Positions 24,096 through 31,926 of a stretch of 34,735 nt of DNA are shown here, piece by piece. Below the pieces are notes generated by a model, which had not been told where the DNA came from, made no database searches, and saw nothing but the letters and a program-made list of their open reading frames with translations. Origin of the DNA: an uncultured bacterium (GTDB lineage Bacteria > Armatimonadota > HRBIN16); assembly GCA_938027655.1 (NCBI GenBank), contig CALJAP010000216.1, positions 1 to 34,735 on the forward strand, written 5' to 3'. Position 1 is the stretch's first letter; the number at the start of each line of letters is the position of its first letter. Made by a program: the position numbers and the translations under genes.

Positions 24096-25118
24096 ATGAG
24101 AAGTATCTGGCTGAACGGCGTAGTCGCTGCATCGCTTGCGCTGGCGTGGGGTAGTGCGGTATGGGCGCAGGCGAAACCGCCGGCTCAGAAGCCCGCAGCG
24201 AAGCCTGCTCCTACCGCGTCGAACGTGGTGGGGCGTGTGGGTGGAGCGGTCATCACACGTGACGAGATGCTCAGCACCATGGAAGCGTGGTACGGTCCGC
24301 AGGTGGTAGAGGACCTGATTTCGCTGAAGATTGTTGAGCAGGAGGCGAAGAAGTACGGTATTACTGCCACCAAAGCGGAGATTGACCAGCGATACAACGA
24401 AGCGATTGACGGGATGCGCGCGCGCGTTCCGCCGGGCGCGGATGTGTATGTGGAGCTGGCAAAACAGGGCTGGACCCGGGCGCACATGGAAGCGGTGCTA
24501 AAACGTGCCCTGTTGCTGGAGAAGCTGGTGGCTCGCACCGTACGCGATACCGACTTCATTCAGGCGCGTCACATCCTGATACAACCGCAGATGCCTGCCA
24601 TCTCCCCGGACCAGAACGTGAGCGCGGAGGAACGACAGAAGATGTTCGCCGAGGCGCGCGCGAAGGCGGAGGAAGAGGCAAAGGCAAAGGCGTGGAAGGT
24701 GTATGAAGAGATCAAGGCGGGTAAGGACTTTGCCGAAGCGGCGAAGGAGTACTCCGACGACCGTTCGAACAAGGACAAAGGCGGCGACCTGGGATCCTTC
24801 GCGCGCGGCATGATGGTGCCGGAGTTCGAACAGGCGGCGTTCGCGCTGAAACCGGGCGAAATCAGCGAACCCGTCAAAACACCGTACGGCTGGCACATCA
24901 TCCGGGTGGAGAAGCTGGGTAAGGACATCCCTGCGGTGGAGAAAGCGAGATTGACGCAGTCCATCGTGCGCCAGCGCATGGGGCAGTACTATCAGGATTT
25001 GCTGAAACGGGCGAATGGGCAGAATCTGTTGCTGCCGAAGCCCTCGGCGGAGGCACAACCCCGCACACCGACAACGGGTGCTCCGGCAGTGCCACCTCCG
25101 CCACCACCGAATCGATAG
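24096..25118 (+). CDS. Secreted parvulin-type peptidyl-prolyl isomerase (SurA/PrsA-like)
   Basis: From the ATG at 24096 (AAGGAGG at 24085-24091) the protein has 340 residues. A signal peptide ends in AVWAQA. An N-terminal SurA-like helical chaperone part follows (VVGRVGGAVITRDEMLSTME, then ALLLEKLVARTVRDTDF). The rotamase domain starts at ARHILIQPQ and includes KDFAEAAKEYSDDRSNKDKG, GGDLGSFARGMMVPEFEQAA and YGWHIIRVEK. A charged Glu/Lys/Ala helix is inserted after the first strand. The tail is proline-rich (TGAPAVPPPPPPNR). It assists folding of exported proteins. An earlier in-frame ATG at 24051 gives non-homologous residues before the signal peptide and is rejected. Confidence 0.92.
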   Translation: MRSIWLNGVVAASLALAWGSAVWAQAKPPAQKPAAKPAPTASNVVGRVGGAVITRDEMLSTMEAWYGPQVVEDLISLKIVEQEAKKYGITATKAEIDQRYNEAIDGMRARVPPGADVYVELAKQGWTRAHMEAVLKRALLLEKLVARTVRDTDFIQARHILIQPQMPAISPDQNVSAEERQKMFAEARAKAEEEAKAKAWKVYEEIKAGKDFAEAAKEYSDDRSNKDKGGDLGSFARGMMVPEFEQAAFALKPGEISEPVKTPYGWHIIRVEKLGKDIPAVEKARLTQSIVRQRMGQYYQDLLKRANGQNLLLPKPSAEAQPRTPTTGAPAVPPPPPPNR

Positions 25119-25157
25119 CGTTCCTGTAAAACATATCCATGAGGAGGAGGAGCAACC

Positions 25158-26324
25158 ATGAGCAAGCGCAAGCTGAACGTGGCGTTAATCGGCTACCAGT
25201 TTATGGGCAAAGCGCACAGTAACGCCTATCGACAGGTCGCTCGTTTCTTCGACGACCTGGAAGTGGAACCGGTGCTCAAGGTTATCTGCGGGCGCAACGA
25301 GGAGAATGTGCGCAAAGCCGCGCAGAAGTACGGTTGGGAAGAGTACGACACCTCGTGGGAGCGCGTGGTGGAGCGCAAGGACATCGACCTCGTGGACGTG
25401 TCGGTGCCGGGCAACATGCACGCACCCATCGCTATCGCTGCGGCGAACGCGGGCAAGATGGTGCTGTGCGAGAAGCCGCTTGCGAACACGCTGGCAGAAG
25501 CCCGACAGATGTACGAGGCGGTGCAAAGGAACAAAGTGCCCCACGCGCTGTGTCACAACTATCGCTTCGCTCCGGCGGTACAGCTCGCTAAGCAGCTTAT
25601 CGATGAGGGGCGCATCGGCAAGATTTACCACTTCCGCGGTACCTACCTGCAGGACTGGATTGTCGACCCCACCTTCCCGCTGGTGTGGCGACTGCAGAAA
25701 GAGGTGGCAGGTTCGGGAGCACATGGAGACCTAAACGCACACCTGATTGACATGGCACGCTTCCTCGTGGGCGAAATCGCCGAAGTATCGGGTATGATGG
25801 AGACCTTCATTAAGCAACGGCCCAAGCTGGCGGCTGCCGATGACCGCCTGGGCGGCGTTGCCAGCAGTGAGATGGGCGAGGTGACTGTAGATGACGCCGC
25901 GCTGTTCCTGGTACGCTTCGAGAACGGCGCCATCGGTAGCATCGAAGCCACCCGCTTCGCACTGGGGCGCAAAAACTATAACCGCTTCGAAATTAACGGC
26001 AGCAAGGGCAGCCTTGTGTTCAACATGGAGCGCATGAACGAGCTCGAGGTCTACTTGCAAGACGACCCTGCGCACATTCGGGGCTTCCGGGTGGTGCAGG
26101 CGAGCGATAGTGTGCATCCGTTCATGAGCGCGTGGTGGCCCGTCGGACACATCATCGGCTACGAGCACACGTTCATCAACCTTGTCTACACCATGCTGAA
26201 GGCGTTCGACAAGGGCGAACAGTTCAAGCCGAACTTCGAGGACGGCGTGCGCAATCAGGCGGTGCTCGAAGCGGTGGACATCTCCAGCCAGCAAAAACGC
26301 TGGGTGAGTATCTCAGAACTGTAG
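25158..26324 (+). CDS. Gfo/Idh/MocA-family oxidoreductase (first copy)
   Basis: The 388-residue protein has the N-terminal Rossmann motif [20 protein letters not shown], the [20 protein letters not shown] strand-helix and the diagnostic EKPLA (~residue 111), whose Lys is catalytic. The C-terminal beta-sheet domain has [19 protein letters not shown] and [20 protein letters not shown]. It oxidises or reduces a sugar, inositol or sugar-acid hydroxyl with NAD(P). The substrate cannot be named. AGGAGGAGGAG precedes the ATG. It starts 39 bp after the parvulin gene and is followed by a repeat hairpin before the NodB-like gene. It is only distantly similar to the second copy at 27414. Confidence 0.93.
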   Translation: MSKRKLNVALIGYQFMGKAHSNAYRQVARFFDDLEVEPVLKVICGRNEENVRKAAQKYGWEEYDTSWERVVERKDIDLVDVSVPGNMHAPIAIAAANAGKMVLCEKPLANTLAEARQMYEAVQRNKVPHALCHNYRFAPAVQLAKQLIDEGRIGKIYHFRGTYLQDWIVDPTFPLVWRLQKEVAGSGAHGDLNAHLIDMARFLVGEIAEVSGMMETFIKQRPKLAAADDRLGGVASSEMGEVTVDDAALFLVRFENGAIGSIEATRFALGRKNYNRFEINGSKGSLVFNMERMNELEVYLQDDPAHIRGFRVVQASDSVHPFMSAWWPVGHIIGYEHTFINLVYTMLKAFDKGEQFKPNFEDGVRNQAVLEAVDISSQQKRWVSISEL

Positions 26325-26340
26325 ACCGACGCATTCCGAA

Positions 26341-26411
26341 GCACACGGATAGACACGGATGGGACGGATAGTATCCGTGTGCATCCGTTGTATCCGTGTT
26401 TGTCCGTGTGC
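26341..26411. repeat. Long imperfect palindrome built of ATCCGTGT-like units
   Basis: Left arm 26341-26369 and right arm 26383-26411 form a 29-position stem. By my count 24 are Watson-Crick pairs, four are G-U pairs if read as plus-strand RNA, and one is a mismatch; the loop is 13 bases. The right half repeats ATCCGTGT-like units about every ten bases. A competing perfect 10-bp stem pairs 26342-26351 with 26372-26381. It lies between the Gfo/Idh gene and the NodB-like gene, in the latter's leader. Similar (A)TCCGTGT tandem repeats are known to me from intergenic DNA of other bacteria. Confidence 0.65.
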
Positions 26412-26502
26412 TGTTTTCCCGAAGGACGTAGATAGAGGCAGGACTCCCGTTTTCTCCCGCCGAAATAGAGGAAAACATCACCATACAAAGGGGGTGGTTC
26501 CC

Positions 26503-27234
26503 ATGGCGACCGTGGTGGTCAGCGTGGACTGCGCGGCGGCGAACCAGGGACAGTGTTACACGCCCGAACTGGTGCGCGTCGCGGAAGAGTTCCACGTGCC
26601 CATGACATGGTTCATCACCGTATCCGCAAGCGACCCAATGAGCAACATCATGCTCTATCACCGTGAGTATCTGCACCGAATCCCCTCCTGGCATGAAATC
26701 GGTCTGCGTGTGCACTTTCAGAGCAACGGCAACTATATTGCCGACGAACGAGAGCGTGCCATGCTGATTCAAGAAGGCAGGGACCTGCTCAAGCAGTGCC
26801 ATGTCAAACCGACAGCGTTTCGCGCAGCAGATTACGCTTTGCAGGCTTCCGACCTGCGTTATCTGGAGGACATCGGCATTGCGGTGGACGGGACGCCGGC
26901 ACCCGGCATCGTGATAGAGGGCCGAGCGGACTGGAGCGGTGCTCCTGCCCAGCCCTACCATCCTGCATACGACGACCTGAAGGCGCAGGGTAATGCAAAG
27001 CTGTTACTGGTGCCTCTGGCGACACACGAGGGGCAAGCGGCATATCTGGACGTGGAATGGGGTCTCCTGCAAACGATTATGGAGCGCTATCTTCAGCAGA
27101 GCTCGGTCATCAGCATTGCAGCGCGCGACTGGGCGAACGGGGTGGCGAACTGGCGCAGGTGCGTGCAGTTTCTGCGCGGGCGCGGCTGTCGCTTCGTGAC
27201 GCTATCACAACTGGCTTCCGAGTGGGGTGGGTAG
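26503..27234 (+). CDS. NodB-like polysaccharide deacetylase-related protein
   Basis: The 243-residue protein looks like a short NodB-homology hydrolase. VVVSVDCAAANQG carries the first Asp, VPMTWFITVSA corresponds to the ATFF region, SWHEIGLRVHFQS carries two His residues in the H-x-H zone, and KPTAFRAADYAL matches the RxP loop region. No signal peptide is seen. The acetylated substrate is unknown, and because the motifs are only partly canonical (HEIGLRVH rather than HTxxH), activity is not certain. AAAGGGGGTG precedes the ATG. The residues upstream of 26503 come from repeat sequence. The gene is convergent with the second Gfo/Idh gene. Confidence 0.75.
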   Translation: MATVVVSVDCAAANQGQCYTPELVRVAEEFHVPMTWFITVSASDPMSNIMLYHREYLHRIPSWHEIGLRVHFQSNGNYIADERERAMLIQEGRDLLKQCHVKPTAFRAADYALQASDLRYLEDIGIAVDGTPAPGIVIEGRADWSGAPAQPYHPAYDDLKAQGNAKLLLVPLATHEGQAAYLDVEWGLLQTIMERYLQQSSVISIAARDWANGVANWRRCVQFLRGRGCRFVTLSQLASEWGG

Positions 27235-27276
27235 TGCATTAGTGGGGACTACTGGTCCGCCAAGGTTCATTCTTTT

Positions 27277-27339
27277 GGAGGGCGAGGCTCCTGCCGAGCC
27301 GTTGCGCAACGTTTCGGCTCACCGGCAGGTTCGCCCTCC
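27277..27339. repeat. 63-bp hairpin repeat between convergent genes, includes 20-bp repeat copy 2
   Basis: GGAGGGCGA (27277-27285) pairs with TCGCCCTCC (27331-27339). CCTGCCG and GAGCCG blocks pair further in, and GTTGCGCAAC (27301-27310) is a perfect palindrome at the tip. The left arm holds GGCGAGGCTCCTGCCGAGCC (27281-27300), the second copy of the dispersed 20-mer. It sits between the ends of the NodB-like and second Gfo/Idh genes and probably helps end both transcripts, although no T-run follows. Confidence 0.65.
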
Positions 27340-27366
27340 GGGTCACAGCACTTGGTTTGACGGGGC

Positions 27367-27380
27367 GCGGCTTTAGCCGC
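27367..27380. repeat. Short palindrome GCGGCTTTAGCCGC
   Basis: A 14-base near-perfect palindrome with a TTTA centre, related to the sites at 11015-11030 and 11101-11110. It is intergenic, 34 bases from the end of the second Gfo/Idh gene. Confidence 0.5.
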
Positions 27381-27413
27381 CAATGCAGGGCAGACGCGAT
27401 AAAGGGTTTCCTC

Positions 27414-28562
27414 TCAGTACGTCACCTCTGCCCACTGCTTGGTACGGTGGCTTTGCAGTACCGCATCCACAATAGCCATCTCCACGTGACCGTCCTCGAA
27501 GGTGCTGAAGTCCCACTCGCCGCTGCCCTCAGCAACCGCCGTGTACACGCGCCACAAGAAGTTCTTCAACCCGTCGGGGTAGCCCTCGGGGTGACCGCCC
27601 GGGTAGTGTGCAAAGGGACGCGCGTCGGGGGTTAGCAGCGACGGGTCGCGCATCACTATCTCGTTCGCCTTCTCGCGGTAGCCGACCCACAGCTCATCCG
27701 GTCGCTCCTGATCCCATACCAGCGAGCACTTACTGCCGGAGATTTCATAGAACATGCGGTTCTTGCGTCCCGCGAAGCACTGCGACACCGTGAACGAGCC
27801 GACCGCGCCGTTGTCGAACTCGAACGCCACGGAAGCGTAGTCCTCCGTGTTGATGGGAACCGGCTCATAGTCCTCCGGCTGCAACACCTTGCCCGCGTAG
27901 GTCTCTAGCTCCTTCTTGGGCTTCATGCGCGTCTTGTGAATGGTATGCAGATGGGCGTACACGCGCTTAATCTTCAGTCCGGTCACATACTGCACACTGT
28001 CGCACCAGTGCGAGCCGACGTCCGCCACCGCACGCGACTCACCGCTGAGCTCGGGCACCAGACGCCAGTTCCAATCGGTAGGCAGGAACAGCCAGTCCTG
28101 TGTGTAGGAGCCGGTGGCGTGGTAAATCTCGCCCACGTCGCCCCGCATCACCATCGAGCGGGCATGGCGCACCAGCGGGTAGTAGCGATAGATGAAGTTA
28201 ATCGCGTTCACCACGCCTGCCTTCTTCGCCATCTCCACCAGCTGGCGCGACTCGCTGGAGTTCATCGCCAGAGGCTTCTCGGAGATGACGTGCTTGCCCG
28301 CCTCGATAATCTTGCGGTTGACCTCGAAGTGCAGGTTGTTGGGCGTGCAGTTGTGAACGACCTCAATCTCCTTATCGTTCAGCAGGTCGTCCACGTTCCA
28401 GTACACGCGGTCAATATTCAGTTGCGCCGCTTTGGCTTTGGCAGTTTCTTCATCTTTCTCGCACAGCGCCACCACATCCACAAAGCCCAATCGGCGCGCG
28501 GCTTCCACATGCGCCGGTCCAATGAAGCCCGTGCCGATAATCGCAGCTTTGACCTTTCGCAT
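27414..28562 (-). CDS. Gfo/Idh/MocA-family oxidoreductase (second copy)
   Basis: The 382-residue protein has AAIIGTGFIGPAHVEAARRL at the N-terminus, VVHNCTPNNLHFEVNRKIIE, the catalytic-lysine motif SEKPLA (~residue 96) and a C-terminal domain with VADVGSHWCDSVQYVTG and EDYASVAFEFDNGAVGSF. The YPGGHPEGYPDGLKNFLW segment is typical of a subgroup common in sugar and inositol catabolism clusters. The substrate is unknown. AGGAGGTG lies 8 bases upstream of the ATG. The gene is divergent from the epimerase/DUF1611 pair with a 99-bp shared gap, so it may be co-regulated with them, or independent. Confidence 0.93.
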   Translation of the reverse strand: MRKVKAAIIGTGFIGPAHVEAARRLGFVDVVALCEKDEETAKAKAAQLNIDRVYWNVDDLLNDKEIEVVHNCTPNNLHFEVNRKIIEAGKHVISEKPLAMNSSESRQLVEMAKKAGVVNAINFIYRYYPLVRHARSMVMRGDVGEIYHATGSYTQDWLFLPTDWNWRLVPELSGESRAVADVGSHWCDSVQYVTGLKIKRVYAHLHTIHKTRMKPKKELETYAGKVLQPEDYEPVPINTEDYASVAFEFDNGAVGSFTVSQCFAGRKNRMFYEISGSKCSLVWDQERPDELWVGYREKANEIVMRDPSLLTPDARPFAHYPGGHPEGYPDGLKNFLWRVYTAVAEGSGEWDFSTFEDGHVEMAIVDAVLQSHRTKQWAEVTY

Positions 28563-28661
28563 TGCCGTTCACCTCCTTGTTGCTCTAATAGATGTATTCC
28601 GTTCATCGTCTCACTCCTCCTGCAGGAAAGTCTGCCTGAGGAGTTGAAACCTGAATGCGCT

Positions 28662-29717
28662 ATGCGTGCTCGGTATGAAACCTTCACGGTCAATAAGCGA
28701 TTTCCGCTCACTATCAGCCGGGGCACTACTGCCCAGACCACCAACCTGTGGCTGCGTGTAGAAGCGGATGGCGTTGAGGGCTGGGGGGAAGCCTCGCCCT
28801 TCTCCATCGGCACGTACCGCGAGAGCGCGGAGGCTTTGCTGGAAGCGGCAGAACGCGCCATCGCCCTCTTAGAGCCTCTCCACCCCCTGCAACGCTACCG
28901 CATAGAACGCCTGCTGAAAGAACACGGAGTGCCGTGCGCCCTCTGCGCGGCGATAGACATCGCCCTGCACGATTGGCTGGGCAAAGCGGTGGGTCTGCCC
29001 CTGTGGAAGCTGTGGGGTCTGGAGCGCGAGCAGATTGTGCCCACCACCGTCACCATCGGCATCAACCCGCCAGATATCGCCCGACAGCGCGTGCGTGACT
29101 GGCTAGCTCTCACCGGCGCGAAGGCTCTTAAGGTGAAACTGGGTAGCCCCGGAGGCATCGAAGCGGATAAAGCCATGTTTGAAGCCGTTCGAGAGGAAGC
29201 ACCAGGAGGGGTTATCCTGCGCGTGGATGCGAACGGCGGCTGGAACCTGCAGGACGCGGTTGCCATGTGTCGATGGTTGGCAGAACGGGGCGTGGAATAT
29301 GTGGAACAACCCCTGCCCAAAGGCATGGAAGACGCCCTACCGGAGCTGTACCGCCTGTCTCCTCTGCCGATTTTCGTCGATGAAAGCTGTTTCACCAGCT
29401 CGGACGTGGTGAAGCTTGCCGACCGCGTGCACGGAGTGAACCTGAAGATGATGAAGTGTGGTGGGTTAAGCGAAGCGATGCGCATTGTGCATACCGCCCG
29501 TGCGTGCGGATTGCAGGTGATGTTCGGTTGCTACTCCGATAGCAGCCTTGCCATTACCGCTGCGGCGCATCTCTCCCCTCTTGCCGACCATCTGGACCTG
29601 GACAGTCACCTGAACCTGCTGGACGACCCCTTCGTGGGCGCGACCCTGCGGGACGGACGGATTGTTCCGAACGACTTGCCCGGACTGGGGGTGCGACGCC
29701 GTGAGGATACTGCCTGA
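28662..29717 (+). CDS. Enolase-superfamily dipeptide epimerase / DgcA-like racemase
   Basis: The 351-residue protein is a muconate-lactonizing-group enolase. The base pair Lys157-x-Lys159 lies in KALKVKLGSPGG. Metal ligands are Asp189 (LRVDANGGW), Glu215 (YVEQPLP) and Asp240 (IFVDESCF). The opposite base is Lys262 in NLKMMKCGGL. This pattern fits L-Ala-D/L-Glu epimerases and the related N-acetyl-D-glutamate racemase DgcA. The next gene is DUF1611, the family of DgcN, which supports the D-glutamate route. The ATG at 28662 is chosen by homology. The nearest GAGGAG is about 19 bases upstream, so a TTG at 28644 is possible but too close to it. The much longer open frame upstream runs antisense through the Gfo/Idh gene and is not coding. 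Confidence 0.88.
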   Translation: MRARYETFTVNKRFPLTISRGTTAQTTNLWLRVEADGVEGWGEASPFSIGTYRESAEALLEAAERAIALLEPLHPLQRYRIERLLKEHGVPCALCAAIDIALHDWLGKAVGLPLWKLWGLEREQIVPTTVTIGINPPDIARQRVRDWLALTGAKALKVKLGSPGGIEADKAMFEAVREEAPGGVILRVDANGGWNLQDAVAMCRWLAERGVEYVEQPLPKGMEDALPELYRLSPLPIFVDESCFTSSDVVKLADRVHGVNLKMMKCGGLSEAMRIVHTARACGLQVMFGCYSDSSLAITAAAHLSPLADHLDLDSHLNLLDDPFVGATLRDGRIVPNDLPGLGVRRREDTA

Positions 29718-30747
29718 GCATCGCGTGGCGATACTGCAACATGGCGGTATCCGGGGGCAGTTCGGCAAGACGGGGCTGGCTCTGCTGCGCTACAGTGAGG
29801 CGCAGATTGTGGCGGTGATAGACGCCGACTGCGCGGGCGGCTCCATTCCTCAGCTCACCGGCATCCCGCGTGAAGTCCCTATCGTGGCTTCCCTGCGCGA
29901 GGCGTTGCGCTATCAGCCACAGGTGCTGGTCACCGGTATCGCGCCGCCCGGTGGTGCGCTCCCCGAAGCCTGGTGGCAGGAAGTGGTGGAGGCGGTGCAG
30001 GCGGGGTTGTGCGTGGTGAACGGTCTGCATACCCCGATGGCAGAACACCCCGACCTGAAACCCCTCCTGCGGGAAGGGCAATGGATTTGGGACGTGCGCC
30101 GTGAACCGCCGGGCTTGACGCTGGGCAGCGGTGCTGCGCGGGAGCTGCCCTGCCTGCGCGTGCTCACCGTCGGCACGGATATGGCTATCGGCAAGATGTC
30201 CACCAGTATCGAGCTGCATCGTGCCTCGCTGAAGAGGGGACTGCGTTCGGCGTTCATCGCATCCGGGCAAACGGGCATCATCATCGCAGGCGATGGCGTG
30301 CCGCTGGACGCAGTGCGTGTGGACTTCGCGGCGGGCGCGGTGGAGCAGGTGGTGCTGCGCTATGGGCACGACCACGAGATTCTACATATCGAGGGACAGG
30401 GCTCCCTGCTCAACCCGGCGTCGACGGCTACCTTGCCTCTCATACGTGGCTCACAACCCACGCACCTGGTTCTGGTGCACCGCGCCGGGCAGACGAACAT
30501 CCGCAGCTATCCGCACGTGCCCATTCCACCGCTCCCCGAAGTGATTCGGCTTTACGAGACGGTGGCGTCGGGAGCGGGGGCGTTTGCGCCTGCGCCGGTA
30601 GTGGGCGTGGCACTCAACACCGCGCATCTTTCCGAAGAGGCAGCGCAGGTCGCCATCGCACAGGTGGAGGCTGAAACCGGCTTACCTTGTACCGACGCGG
30701 TGCGCTACGGAGCAGAGAAACTGCTGGAGGCGATTCTGAAACGCTAA
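29701..30747 (+). CDS. DUF1611 P-loop protein, DgcN-like
   Basis: The 348-residue protein matches DUF1611. A Rossmann-like first half (RVAILQHGGIRGQFGKTGLA, VAVIDADCAGG, VTGIAPPGGALPEAW) is followed by a P-loop half with VGTDMAIGKMSTSIEL (Lys165) and FIASGQTGIIIAGDGVPLDA. The tail VRYGAEKLLEAILKR is also typical. A member, DgcN, N-acetylates D-glutamate, after which DgcA inverts the product to N-acetyl-L-glutamate. The start is taken as GTG 29701, inside the epimerase gene (17-bp overlap) with GGGGGTG upstream. The residues encoded before it are not family-like. The end overlaps the convergent PIN gene by 4 bp. Confidence 0.85.
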   Translation: MRILPEHRVAILQHGGIRGQFGKTGLALLRYSEAQIVAVIDADCAGGSIPQLTGIPREVPIVASLREALRYQPQVLVTGIAPPGGALPEAWWQEVVEAVQAGLCVVNGLHTPMAEHPDLKPLLREGQWIWDVRREPPGLTLGSGAARELPCLRVLTVGTDMAIGKMSTSIELHRASLKRGLRSAFIASGQTGIIIAGDGVPLDAVRVDFAAGAVEQVVLRYGHDHEILHIEGQGSLLNPASTATLPLIRGSQPTHLVLVHRAGQTNIRSYPHVPIPPLPEVIRLYETVASGAGAFAPAPVVGVALNTAHLSEEAAQVAIAQVEAETGLPCTDAVRYGAEKLLEAILKR

Positions 30748-31208
30748 CCTTCCGTGCGGAGCAGGCTGTCTACCTTTTCAGGCGACCACGCTTTCAAGAA
30801 ATCAAACCGCAGGAAGTCTTGCGTATTGAAAGTGAGCAGATGTGGTATGCCATATAGCCTCAGGATGGCAGCAATTCTGGCATCCCATACCTGTCGCCCG
30901 AGCACCTTGTAGTCCTGGACGATACGCCACCATATGCCGAAAAGGCGTTCGTCCTCAGGAACTGTAGCAAACCAGTTCCTGTATGCTTCCACATCCAAAA
31001 TAGCCTCTTCAGCTGTCAGTCCCAGTCCACCGCGTGCAGTGGATGGACGAGTAGCAACAGCCCAGTATTCCATCAACACCTGTGTGCTTAATAGCAGGTG
31101 AAAGCCTTTCGCATCGAGGAGTTCTATTGCCCGTTCCGCTAAGCTGCGAAGAGGGACGATAGGGTCTTTCAGGCGTACCAAAACCGAGCTGTCTATAAAG
31201 ACATCCAT
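30744..31208 (-). CDS. vapC: PIN-domain ribonuclease toxin (VapC-like), module 1
   Basis: The 154-residue protein has the PIN acidic cluster: Asp6 (VFIDSSVLV), Glu47 (VLMEYWAVATRP), Asp109 (VWDARIAA) and Asp131 (FNTQDFLRF). These should bind Mg or Mn for RNA cleavage. ATRPSTARGGLGL after the Glu is a subgroup feature shared with the second PIN toxin at 31438. The start overlaps the antitoxin stop by one base (TAATG). It is the last gene of a four-gene overlapping chain, and its end overlaps the DUF1611 gene by 4 bp. Confidence 0.9.
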   Translation of the reverse strand: MDVFIDSSVLVRLKDPIVPLRSLAERAIELLDAKGFHLLLSTQVLMEYWAVATRPSTARGGLGLTAEEAILDVEAYRNWFATVPEDERLFGIWWRIVQDYKVLGRQVWDARIAAILRLYGIPHLLTFNTQDFLRFDFLKAWSPEKVDSLLRTEG

Positions 31209-31441
31209 TAATCCGCTCCGTAAATGTGCTCACGCCGTAGCGACTCGGCATCTGGAGACTCACCTCGAGCAGGACGGCTGGCGAGGTCTTTCCACAACCG
31301 TGCAAAACGGTTCTCCCCCTGCAGGGCATCCTCTGCTTCTATTCTCAAAAGTAGCCTTTTGCCTACCGGCAAATCCAGCGGCTCCTTGGGGATAAGCACC
31401 TTGCCGTCGTACTCCGCCTCGATCAGTAGGGTAGACATCAC
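31208..31441 (-). CDS. DUF104-like antitoxin (AF2212 type), module 1
   Basis: The 77-residue protein has LLIEAEYDGKVLIPKEPLDL then PVGKRLLLRIE, the pattern of the AF2212-like / DUF104 antitoxins that pair with PIN toxins. The second half (~40-77) is a charged helix, probably the toxin-binding tail. MM at the start allows two adjacent ATGs. A 56-bp stretch of its 5' coding part (31365-31420) matches that of the second copy with one difference. It starts inside the upstream PIN gene (ATGA, 4-bp overlap). Confidence 0.85.
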   Translation of the reverse strand: MMSTLLIEAEYDGKVLIPKEPLDLPVGKRLLLRIEAEDALQGENRFARLWKDLASRPARGESPDAESLRREHIYGAD

Positions 31442-31926
31442 ACATCACCTCTCTGATTCATCTTAGCATACTGAAGCAAGCCGTCTACGTCTTCGGGTGA
31501 CCAAGCGCGGATAAAGTCAAACCGAACAAAGTCCTGAGTATTGAAAGTGAGCAGATGCCTTATCCCGTGCAACTGCATGATTGCCGCGATACGTGCATCC
31601 CATACCTGTCGCCCGAGCACGCGGTAGTCGCGCACAACTCCTCGCCATATCTCAAACAACTCTGGGGTTTCGCTCAGCACATCGTGGGTGGAGATAAAGT
31701 TATCCACATCCTTCGCTGCGCTTTCCACGCTCAACCCCAGACCCCCACGCGCCTCCGGAGGACGGGTCGCAACCGCCCAGTATTCCTGAAGGCACTGCGG
31801 CGCGGTATAAACGTTCCAACCCATGTACACCAGTTTCTCGATAGCACCCACTACTGTCTGGTGGTAAACATCGCGAGCATGGCGTTCCCGAAGGAGGATA
31901 CCGGTATCCAGCAGTACCGCTTTCAT
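31438..31926 (-). CDS. vapC: PIN-domain ribonuclease toxin (VapC-like), module 2
   Basis: The 162-residue protein carries Asp7 (VLLDTGILL), Glu48 (CLQEYWAVATRP), Asp110 (VWDARIAA) and Asp132 (FNTQDFVRF). The C-terminal half is nearly the same as in module 1 (VLGRQVWDARIAAI.., HLLTFNTQDF.RFDF, AWSPE.VD.LL), while the N-terminal 40 residues differ. That fits a duplication with the recognition part drifting. Its start overlaps the antitoxin gene by 4 bp. Confidence 0.9.
   Translation of the reverse strand: MKAVLLDTGILLRERHARDVYHQTVVGAIEKLVYMGWNVYTAPQCLQEYWAVATRPPEARGGLGLSVESAAKDVDNFISTHDVLSETPELFEIWRGVVRDYRVLGRQVWDARIAAIMQLHGIRHLLTFNTQDFVRFDFIRAWSPEDVDGLLQYAKMNQRGDV

Noticed and set aside
27936-28661. 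Long N-terminal extension of the dipeptide epimerase
   Set aside because: It runs antisense through the second Gfo/Idh gene, is His/Val/Arg-rich, and precedes the normal family start at 28662.
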